Below are positions 1-6,146 of a DNA stretch of 9,886 nt, piece after piece; position 1 is the stretch's first letter, and the number at the start of each line of letters is the position of its first letter. The notes under the pieces are model-generated. The model ran no database searches. It was not told where the DNA came from and was given only the letters and a program-made list of their open reading frames with translations. The DNA comes from Bacillota bacterium (GTDB lineage: Bacteria; Bacillota; Clostridia; DSM-8532): the NCBI GenBank assembly GCA_023426765.1, contig JAEZBW010000287.1, positions 1 to 9,886 of the forward strand, in the 5' to 3' direction. The translations under genes and the position numbers were made by a program.

Positions 1-674
1 GGGCCATGCTGCTGACCTGGAAGCTGCCGACGTTCGAGGGCCGTGACGAGGGATCGCAAAAGTGCCGCTCCTCGTTACAGGACAGCCTGCGTGATCTGCT
101 GGCCAGTCGGGGGATTCTGGCCGGCTGCCTGCTGGAGGCCGGGATACTGTTCGCCTACGGCAGCTTTGAGGCATTTTTGCCCATAGTCTCGCAGGAGCGA
201 GGGCATCCCACCTGGCTGACCGGTGCGTTTTTCTCGGCCCAGGTGATCACTGTGGCGCTTACAAGACCCTTCTTCGGGCGTTTTTCCGACCGGCATGGGC
301 GCATAGGGCAGATGCTTTGCGGCGCTGCCCTGACCGCAGCAGCCTGCGCGGCTATCCCCTTCGCGCCTGGGGTTATGACGCTGTTCGTGCTGTCCATATT
401 GCTGGGGCTCGCTTTGTCCGTGGCCACATCCGCCACCACCGCCTATGTGGCGGACTTGAGCAGCCGGGAGAACCGGGGTGGTGCAATGGGACTCCTGGGG
501 GCCATCATGGATGTGGGTCACAGCGCCGGCCCCCTGACGGCGGGCCTTGCCGCCGCAGTTTTCGGAAGCACCGGAGCCTTCGCCTCTGGCGCGGCTGTGC
601 TGCTGGCCGTAACGGCCTGGGTGTTGATCGTGCATGGACCAGCAAAAACCAACCTGACCGGGGGAACATCATGA
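1..674 (+). CDS. MFS transporter, C-terminal half (5' end outside window)
   Basis: The reading frame is open from the first bases and the true start is probably upstream; the ATG at 6 falls in what looks like the cytoplasmic loop between the two six-helix halves. Counted from that ATG, residues 1-35 are hydrophilic and are followed by about six hydrophobic segments (roughly 37-62, 70-90, 102-122, 124-147, 157-186 and 188-210), the size of half an MFS carrier. The segment GRFSDRHGR (91-99) is the MFS motif A that sits between the first two helices of a half, so this is the second half. The protein would be an inner-membrane secondary carrier; the substrate cannot be read. Its stop overlaps the next start (ATGA, 671-674), which indicates translational coupling with the dikinase-like gene. 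A complete short transporter starting at 6 is possible but less likely. Confidence 0.8.
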   Translation, partial: AMLLTWKLPTFEGRDEGSQKCRSSLQDSLRDLLASRGILAGCLLEAGILFAYGSFEAFLPIVSQERGHPTWLTGAFFSAQVITVALTRPFFGRFSDRHGRIGQMLCGAALTAAACAAIPFAPGVMTLFVLSILLGLALSVATSATTAYVADLSSRENRGGAMGLLGAIMDVGHSAGPLTAGLAAAVFGSTGAFASGAAVLLAVTAWVLIVHGPAKTNLTGGTS

Positions 675-3600
675 GTTTGTTCGGTTTCTTGAAAAACAAG
701 AATGCCTGTCAGCTTCTCGCCGACCCGGACGACAGGACGGCCGTCAAATACCGTCACTTCAAGGCGTTGCTCGAGCAAAACGATGCCGTCCTCGATGCCC
801 TGGCAGCCCTGGAGCAGACGTACTACGGCGGCGAGGTTTTCACTTCCGGGGCCGCCCGCCAGACCGTACAGACCATCGGGGAAGCCACCGCCTGCATGGT
901 GCGCTCCCTTGGCAGCTTGGCTCCCAATCGCCATGCCGGACTGGATGAAGTACAGCAGCGGATTCTTGCCCAGGCCCTTGCCGCCTTGGATTCCCCGGTG
1001 GAAATGGAGGGTGCGCCCCTTGTTCAAGGCCTTGAGACTGTCGCGCCGGAGAACGCGCGGCAGGTGGGAGGCAAGGCCGGGAACCTAGCCAGGGTCCGCA
1101 ACGTGCTCAAATTGCCGACCCCAGACGGGTTTGTTGTCACCACGGCGGGTTTCCGTGCGTTCATGAGGCACGCCGGGCTTGACGAATATGCCAGGAAGGA
1201 ACTCGAAACGATTTCTCCGCTGGATTTGCCGGAACTGGAGAACCGCTGCGAACGCATCCGGCAGGCCATTCTGGAAGCCGACGTGCCTGGCGTGCTTCTG
1301 ACCGCTCTCGACGAGGCTCTGGCGACGTTGAAGCACAAGACGGCAATTCCGACGCTGCTTGCCGTCCGGTCCAGCGCGGTGGGCGAGGACGGCGCGGCGA
1401 GTTTCGCGGGTCAGTACGAGTCCGTGCTCAATGTGCCCTTCGAGCATGTCGGACAGGCCCTCAAGGAGGTATTCGCCAGCAAGTACACTCCGCGCGCGGT
1501 GCTTTACCGGCTCCGCTGGGGATTGGACGATGACGACGCGCCCATGGCTGCGCTGGTTTTGACCATGGTCGACAGCCGTGTGAGCGGCGTACTCTACACC
1601 GTCGACCCCGGCGCGGACGGCGGACCGGCCATGCGCCTGGATGCGGTTCTTGGTCTGGGCGACAAGCTTGTGTCCGGGGAGTCCAGGGCGGTGACGACTC
1701 GCCTCGCCCGCTCGCCTCATGGAGCCATTGCATCGTCTGATACGCCGCTATTTTCCGATGAGGTGGCGCTGGAACTGGGCAGGATGGGGATGCTTCTTGA
1801 GGAGTATTTCCAATCCCCGCAGGACGTCGAATGGTGCCTGGACGGGCAAGGCCGTCTCGTCATCGTGCAATCCAGGCCGCTGGACGCCCCGGAGGAGACG
1901 CCGGCGCAGGCGGCCACTCCGGAAAATGTCGAACTCTCAGGATTCCCCACGCTGCTCTCGGGAGGGGTCCGCGCCAGCGCGGGAGCAGCCAGCGGCCCCG
2001 TGCTCCATGTGGAAGGGGCCATCCCCGAGACCATTCCCGAGGGCGCGATCCTCGTGGCCGTCAACGCCGCGCCCGAACTGGCCGCACTACTGGACAGGGC
2101 CGGGGGGATCGTGACCGCCATGGGCGGAGCGGCGAGCCACCTTGCCTCTGTTGCGCGCGAGATGGGCATTCCCGCGATCTTCGCGGCTCCTGGCTGCAAA
2201 GAATTATTGAAGGAGGGTCAGGAGGTCACTCTGGATGCGTCGAATCTCCGGGTGCTTCAGGGGCGCGCGGATGCGCTGCTCACCATTTCCGGCAGCCCCC
2301 GTTCCCGCGTGGTGGACAGCCCCATGCACCTGCGCCTGAGGGCCGCCCTGGACGTTATCTCTCCGCTCACCCTCACCGATCCGGACGCGGACACGTTTGC
2401 GCCCGCAGGCTGCAAAACGCTGCACGACATCGTCCGCTACACGCACGAAAAGGCCATGCGCGAAATGTTCGGCCTGTGCGAGAATGCCGAGGGCGCGGCC
2501 AACGTTGCCCGCCTCAAGGCCCAGATACCTCTGACGCTCTACTGCGTCGATCTGGGAGGTGGCCTGCGCGAATTCCTGACCACCTGCGACGACATCAAAC
2601 CCGAGGACCTGCGCAGCGCCCCCATGTGCGCCATCTGGCGAGGGTTCACCCATCCCGGCATCACCTGGTCGGGAGCCGTCGCTATTGACGCGCGGAGTTT
2701 CATGAGCCTCATGGCTTCTTCCGTGACCACGGAAGGCGGAGGGACCCCCGGAGGGGATTCCTACGCGCTTCTTGGCTCCGATTACATGAATCTCTCAGCA
2801 CGCTTTGGCTACCATTTCGCCAACATCGACTCGTTTTGCGGGGACACGGATGCAAAAAATCACATCAAAGTCCGTTTTGCCGGCGGCGCGGGGACATTCT
2901 CCGGCAAATGCCTGCGGGTGACGTTTCTGGCCAAGGTTCTCGCCCGACTGGGGTTCACGGTGGATACGGCCGGTGACGTGCTGGACGCCTCCCTGAAGGG
3001 AGCGCCACGCCGGCAGACCGAAGAAACGCTTGATCAACTCGGTCGTTTGATGGCGGTGAGCCGTCTCCTGGACATGGCCATCACTGGGCAGTCCGAAATA
3101 GAAGCCATGGCGGCGGCTTTCTTTCGGGGGGATTATGACCTGCTTGGCCAACGCCAGGAGAACCCGCTTCCAGAATTCCATCTTGCTGTCGGCGACTGGG
3201 AATGTGTGACCGACGAGACAGGGGCTAGAATCGCCCGGCAGGATGGAACGCGCTGGGCTCCCGGTCTCTCCATGAGTTTCGCCAACTTCATGGGCAGACT
3301 TTCTGGGCAAAAATATCAGCGTTTCCTCGATAACGTTGAGGCATACTTCTATTTCCCCCTCGCCGTGGCCAAGGGTTCGGACATGGAAGACGGACGGGCG
3401 AGCCTCAAGGTGAAGCCGACTGCCGGGGCCATCGATCAGGCCGGGGGACTGGCCTTCGCCATCCGTACAGCCGGCACGTATCTGGTCCTTCGCATCAATG
3501 CCCTGGAAAACAATCTGATACTCTTCGCGTTCAAAGATGGCCGGCGCAGTGAGCTAGCAAGCGTTCACCTGCCCATCGAAATCGGCCAATGGCGAGAATT

Positions 3601-3799
3601 GACGGTAGATGTACGGGGAAACGTCGTAACCGGATTTGTTGATGGCAAGCCCTACATTATTCATCATTTTGACGATACGCCGAGAGGTTTGGTGGGCTTG
3701 TGGTCCAAAGCGGATTCCGTTGTGGAATTCTCGGAACTGCGACGTTCTGACGACAAATCCGATCTTGTTTTTCTAGCCAACTCAAACACCGAACAATGA
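671..3799 (+). CDS. PEP-synthase/pyruvate-dikinase-like protein with C-terminal LamG-like domain
   Basis: This is a 1042-residue protein with no signal peptide or membrane helix, so probably cytoplasmic. Residues about 125-405 match the ATP-grasp PEP/pyruvate-binding domain: VGGKAGNLARV (132-142), GFVVTTAGFRAFM (153-165), AVRSSAVGED (231-240), SFAGQYESVLNV (244-255) and the closing VEWCLDGQGRLVIVQSRPL (386-404). Residues about 430-530 are the swivelling phosphohistidine domain, with the expected catalytic His490 in GGAASHLASVAREMGIPA. The PEP-binding TIM barrel of true PEP synthase is not recognisable. Instead residues about 555-830 form a region I cannot assign (landmark RFGYHFANIDSFCGD, 711-725), and about 888-1024 form a LamG/concanavalin-like beta-sandwich matching the secreted protein at 4192. 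Such enzymes transfer phosphate from ATP via the histidine; the acceptor here is unknown. The frame stays open back to 317, but the start at 671 follows a GGGGGAA stretch and overlaps the MFS stop. Confidence 0.88.
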   Translation: MSLFGFLKNKNACQLLADPDDRTAVKYRHFKALLEQNDAVLDALAALEQTYYGGEVFTSGAARQTVQTIGEATACMVRSLGSLAPNRHAGLDEVQQRILAQALAALDSPVEMEGAPLVQGLETVAPENARQVGGKAGNLARVRNVLKLPTPDGFVVTTAGFRAFMRHAGLDEYARKELETISPLDLPELENRCERIRQAILEADVPGVLLTALDEALATLKHKTAIPTLLAVRSSAVGEDGAASFAGQYESVLNVPFEHVGQALKEVFASKYTPRAVLYRLRWGLDDDDAPMAALVLTMVDSRVSGVLYTVDPGADGGPAMRLDAVLGLGDKLVSGESRAVTTRLARSPHGAIASSDTPLFSDEVALELGRMGMLLEEYFQSPQDVEWCLDGQGRLVIVQSRPLDAPEETPAQAATPENVELSGFPTLLSGGVRASAGAASGPVLHVEGAIPETIPEGAILVAVNAAPELAALLDRAGGIVTAMGGAASHLASVAREMGIPAIFAAPGCKELLKEGQEVTLDASNLRVLQGRADALLTISGSPRSRVVDSPMHLRLRAALDVISPLTLTDPDADTFAPAGCKTLHDIVRYTHEKAMREMFGLCENAEGAANVARLKAQIPLTLYCVDLGGGLREFLTTCDDIKPEDLRSAPMCAIWRGFTHPGITWSGAVAIDARSFMSLMASSVTTEGGGTPGGDSYALLGSDYMNLSARFGYHFANIDSFCGDTDAKNHIKVRFAGGAGTFSGKCLRVTFLAKVLARLGFTVDTAGDVLDASLKGAPRRQTEETLDQLGRLMAVSRLLDMAITGQSEIEAMAAAFFRGDYDLLGQRQENPLPEFHLAVGDWECVTDETGARIARQDGTRWAPGLSMSFANFMGRLSGQKYQRFLDNVEAYFYFPLAVAKGSDMEDGRASLKVKPTAGAIDQAGGLAFAIRTAGTYLVLRINALENNLILFAFKDGRRSELASVHLPIEIGQWRELTVDVRGNVVTGFVDGKPYIIHHFDDTPRGLVGLWSKADSVVEFSELRRSDDKSDLVFLANSNTEQ
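3332..3742 (+). repeat. LamG-like domain, copy 1 (inside the dikinase-like gene)
   Basis: This codes for residues about 888-1024 of the dikinase-like protein. It is paralogous to 4369-4776. Shared protein words include DQAGG, YLVLRINALENNL against YLVIRANALENNL, GRRS, and GLVGLWSKADSV against GGVGLWSKDDSV. Nucleotide identity persists in places: GATCAGGCCGGGGG at 3434-3447 and 4459-4472, and GCCCTGGAAAACAATCT at 3500-3516 and 4525-4541. Confidence 0.85.
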
Positions 3800-3803
3800 A
3801 CAT

Positions 3804-3808
3804 GGGAG
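3804..3808 (+). promoter_or_regulatory. Ribosome binding site deciding the rhodanese start
   Basis: GGGAG lies five bases before the ATG at 3814. The in-frame ATGs at 3796 and 3802 have no such site, although 3796 overlaps the upstream stop (ATGA) and could be used by coupled translation. Confidence 0.5.
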
Positions 3809-3813
3809 ACACC

Positions 3814-4119
3814 ATGAACAAGACCATTACACCTGCTGAATTACGTTCCAGAATTGAGTCCGGAGAGAGCATCACCCTGCTTGACCTCCGCAAACAGGAG
3901 GATTTCGAAGCTGCCCCCGTGCTCATTCCCGGGGCGGTGAAACTTGATCCCGCGAAAGTAGCGGAGTGGGAGGGCACCATGCCCCCAGACGGAAACGTCG
4001 TCATTTATTGCGCTCGTGGAGGGTCCATCAGCCAATCAGTGCAGCAGCGATTCAGCAATAGGGGCATGGAAGTCCCTTATGTCGAAGGCGGCTATGAAGC
4101 ATGGAAAAAGATTGGATAA
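3814..4119 (+). CDS. Single-domain rhodanese-like sulfurtransferase
   Basis: This is a 101-residue single rhodanese domain of about the GlpE/PspE size, with no signal peptide, so probably cytoplasmic. The fold's landmarks are in order: LLDLRKQEDFEA (22-33), IPGAVKLD (38-45), then the active-site strand and loop VVIYCARGGS with Cys66 and a six-residue loop (C-A-R-G-G-S), and the closing VEGGYEAWKK (90-99). Rhodaneses carry a persulfide on this cysteine and pass sulfur to thiols, cyanide or other acceptors; the natural substrate here is unknown. The start at 3814 is preferred because of a Shine-Dalgarno match. A start at 3796 adds six residues and overlaps the stop of the dikinase-like gene. 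Rhodanese domains also occur fused to chromate-resistance proteins in other bacteria, which fits the ChrA gene downstream. Confidence 0.88.
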   Translation: MNKTITPAELRSRIESGESITLLDLRKQEDFEAAPVLIPGAVKLDPAKVAEWEGTMPPDGNVVIYCARGGSISQSVQQRFSNRGMEVPYVEGGYEAWKKIG

Positions 4120-4139
4120 TATTACTAAGGAGTTGCAAC

Positions 4140-4163
4140 GTGACGGAGCGGCGCTCGAAGTAA
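4140..4163 (+). other. Possible seven-codon leader ORF before the secreted LamG-like gene
   Basis: A consensus AAGGAG at 4127-4132 lies seven bases before a GTG at 4140. This opens a seven-codon frame ending in TAA at 4161-4163, in a different frame from the gene at 4192, whose own upstream region has no clear ribosome binding site. A short inverted repeat (GCGGC 4148-4152, GCCGC 4164-4168) covers the end. It could be a coupled leader peptide, or the site could be a chance match; there is no conservation evidence. Confidence 0.2.
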
Positions 4164-4191
4164 GCCGCAACCGTGAAAATCAAAGACGACT

Positions 4192-4791
4192 ATGAAAACA
4201 ATGCGCGTATTCGTGGCAGCGTTGTGCGTCTTCCTCGCCGCACTTCAAGCTGAACGATCCATGGCTGAGGATATTTTCACGCCAATCGTTGGAGTGTGGG
4301 CCACAAGCGATTTTGATGGGAAGGCTGGGCTGAAGGTCGACGGCTCTCAGCACATGGTGTCCGCTGAGGAACATTTTCCAATTGCTGCCCATGCAGCGAC
4401 TGAGAACTTCCGGGAGGGAACCATTACCGTCCAGTTCAAGCCGATCGCTGGGAAGTCGGATCAGGCCGGGGGCATTTTTTTCGATCGAAAAGACAACGGT
4501 GATTACCTCGTCATTCGTGCAAACGCCCTGGAAAACAATCTCAACTTGTACAGCTATTCGGCGGGACGTCGTTCTCCGATCAAAGAAGTGGACAACGCCC
4601 CTGCGCCTGCTGGCGTCTGGCATGAACTGAAGCTTGTTGTTTCGGGGAACCAAGTCCAGGGCTATCTGGATGGGAAGCTCCTGCTGACCTATGACCTCGG
4701 CCGGGCAGTCTCCGGTGGAGTTGGCCTGTGGTCGAAGGATGACAGTGTGGCCATGTTCAAGGATTTCCGTGTGGCATCTGGGAAGCAATAG
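4192..4791 (+). CDS. Secreted LamG-like (concanavalin/DUF1080-like) domain protein
   Basis: This 199-residue protein begins with a classic signal peptide: basic MKTMR, a hydrophobic run VFVAALCVFLAALQA, and a likely cleavage after SMA (about residue 25). No lipobox cysteine is evident, so a soluble periplasmic or exported protein is expected. The mature part is almost entirely one beta-sandwich-like domain (about 60-195) with the pattern QFKPIAGKSDQAGGIFF, YLVIRANALENNLNLY, WHELKLVVSGNQVQGYLDGK and GGVGLWSKDDSVAMFKDF. This resembles LamG/DUF1080-type sugar- or polymer-binding domains, and no catalytic residues can be assigned. It is paralogous to the C-terminus of the dikinase-like protein two genes upstream. 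The ATG at 4192 is used; 4201 is an alternative. Neither has a strong ribosome binding site. Ligand binding or an accessory role is a guess. Confidence 0.82.
   Translation: MKTMRVFVAALCVFLAALQAERSMAEDIFTPIVGVWATSDFDGKAGLKVDGSQHMVSAEEHFPIAAHAATENFREGTITVQFKPIAGKSDQAGGIFFDRKDNGDYLVIRANALENNLNLYSYSAGRRSPIKEVDNAPAPAGVWHELKLVVSGNQVQGYLDGKLLLTYDLGRAVSGGVGLWSKDDSVAMFKDFRVASGKQ
4369..4776 (+). repeat. LamG-like domain, copy 2 (secreted protein)
   Basis: This codes for residues about 60-195 of the secreted protein and is the partner of 3332-3742. The copies are clearly diverged overall but keep 14- and 17-base identical stretches at matching positions, which indicates duplication rather than independent recruitment of a common fold. 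Confidence 0.85.
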
Positions 4792-4836
4792 AGAAGCACC
4801 TCCCCCGCGGGTAAAATATACAATCAAGGACACCCC

Positions 4837-6129
4837 ATGAGTAACAGCGGCAACTCGCCCCAAGTCTCTTTGCGGGAAGCGTTTCTCTACTGGTTCAAGC
4901 TCGGGTTCATCAATTTCGGCGGCCCTGCCGGGCAGATCGCCATGATGCACAAGACGTTGGTGGATGGCCGGGCTTGGATCAGCGAAAAGACGTTCCTGAG
5001 GGCTCTCAACTTCTGCATGCTCCTGCCGGGTCCGGAGGCGCACCAGCTTGCCGTGTACATCGGCTGGCGGCTGAACGGATATCTGGGCGGAACAATCGCC
5101 GGGGTGTGCTTTCTTCTGCCCTCGGTGGCCCTGATGCTCTTCCTCTCTTGGCTGGCTGCCGCGAAGGGGCAGGTGCCCGCCATCGCAGGCATCTTTCACG
5201 GAATAGCGGCTGCGGTGGTGGCCATCGTCATTGAAGCGCTTGTGCGACTTTCGAAGAAGTCACTCAAGCACCCGGCTTTGTATGCTTTCGCTGGCGGCTC
5301 TTTCATCCTTGGACAGTTCTTCGGGGTGTCCTTTCCAATGATTGTGTTGCTGGCCGGAATTGGCGGGGTTGCCCTCTCACGGGTGAGACCAGACATCTTT
5401 TGCCATAAAGCGGCTGGATCGAAAGAATGCGTCTTGGAGGAGCCGGAACAATTCACCGGGCTTCCACCTGTGACGCACGTTTTCAAGATCGTGGGCATCT
5501 TCATGGTCGTCTGGTCGGTGGTCATCCTGCCTGTCCTCGCATGGCGGGGGACTGCCGACATGCTTTCCCAAATATCCTTATTTTTCAGCAAGGCCCCGTT
5601 TGTCACCTTCGGTGGCGCATATGCGGTTTTAGCCTACATCGTGGAGCACGCTGTCAATCTAGGATGGTTGACGGAAAAAGACATGCTGCTGGGTCTGGGC
5701 TTGGCGGAAACGACTCCTGGTCCGCTCATCATGGTGACGCAGTTCGTGGGCTTTCTCGCCGCCTGGAATCAACCGGGGGGGCTGAGCCCCATGTTTGCGG
5801 GAACCGTAGCCGGGTTGCTGACGACGTTTACGACGTTTTTACCGAGCTTCATGTTCATTTTTGCGGGTGCTCCGTATATTGAGGCTATTACATCCAATCA
5901 GAAACTCGGAGCTGCTCTGACGGGGATATCCGGCGCAGTGGTTGGCGTCGTCCTCAAGATCGGCGTCTTTTTTGCCTGGAACACCTTTTTCCCTGATTCC
6001 GGTTTCGATGTCTTTGCATTGGTCATCGCGCTGGGAGCGCTCGCGGCTCTTATTCGCTGGAAGCTGTCCATGCATGCACTGGTCGGATTGAGCGGGCTAG
6101 CAGGCTTGCTGTGGCAAATAGTTCATTAA
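4837..6129 (+). CDS. chrA: Chromate transporter ChrA (two-domain CHR family)
   Basis: This is a 430-residue inner-membrane protein of the usual length for two-domain ChrA. It shows the family's internal duplication: the N-terminal half carries FINFGGPAGQIAMMH (24-38) and LLPGPEAHQLAVYIGW (62-77); the C-terminal half carries the matching FVTFGGAYAVLAYI (255-268) and ETTPGPLIMVTQFVGF (291-306). A hydrophilic linker (about 181-213) separates the halves, and many hydrophobic segments surround them. CHR proteins characterised in Pseudomonas and Cupriavidus export chromate from the cytoplasm. Specificity cannot be proven from sequence, and a sulfate-like anion is possible. AAGGA at 4826-4830 lies six bases before the ATG. 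The gene is 45 bases after the secreted LamG-like gene and 17 bases before the cytochrome gene, so co-transcription is likely. No chrB-type regulator is visible in the window. Confidence 0.93.
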   Translation: MSNSGNSPQVSLREAFLYWFKLGFINFGGPAGQIAMMHKTLVDGRAWISEKTFLRALNFCMLLPGPEAHQLAVYIGWRLNGYLGGTIAGVCFLLPSVALMLFLSWLAAAKGQVPAIAGIFHGIAAAVVAIVIEALVRLSKKSLKHPALYAFAGGSFILGQFFGVSFPMIVLLAGIGGVALSRVRPDIFCHKAAGSKECVLEEPEQFTGLPPVTHVFKIVGIFMVVWSVVILPVLAWRGTADMLSQISLFFSKAPFVTFGGAYAVLAYIVEHAVNLGWLTEKDMLLGLGLAETTPGPLIMVTQFVGFLAAWNQPGGLSPMFAGTVAGLLTTFTTFLPSFMFIFAGAPYIEAITSNQKLGAALTGISGAVVGVVLKIGVFFAWNTFFPDSGFDVFALVIALGALAALIRWKLSMHALVGLSGLAGLLWQIVH

Positions 6130-6133
6130 TTTC

Positions 6134-6139
6134 AAGGAG
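6134..6139 (+). promoter_or_regulatory. Ribosome binding site deciding the cytochrome start
   Basis: AAGGAG lies seven bases before the ATG at 6147. This places the start there rather than at the in-frame ATG at 6111, which lies inside chrA, lacks a site and would put 12 extra residues before the signal peptide. Confidence 0.7.
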
Positions 6140-6146
6140 AGTGAGG

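Noticed and set aside
317..670. 118-codon N-terminal extension of the dikinase-like frame
   Set aside because: It overlaps the MFS gene in another frame, is rich in Arg/Gly/Pro-type shadow sequence, and the ATG at 671 has stop-start overlap and a family-like N-terminus.
1831..2688. 285-residue plus-strand frame inside the dikinase-like gene
   Set aside because: Arg/Gly/His-rich composition typical of a shifted frame in GC-rich DNA; lies wholly inside a gene with clear domains.
4192..4254. Lipoprotein signal in the secreted LamG-like protein
   Set aside because: The only cysteine in the signal region is within the hydrophobic core and lacks the lipobox residues; SMA cleavage by signal peptidase I fits better.
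4792..4836. Separate promoter for chrA (AT-rich TAAAATATA stretch)
   Set aside because: No matching -35 element at the right spacing; the gap is only 45 bases and an ordinary ribosome binding site explains it.
4180..5199. 339-residue minus-strand frame opposite the secreted LamG-like gene and the start of chrA
   Set aside because: It crosses two well-supported genes and the gap between them, shows no recognisable motif and has no convincing ribosome binding site.
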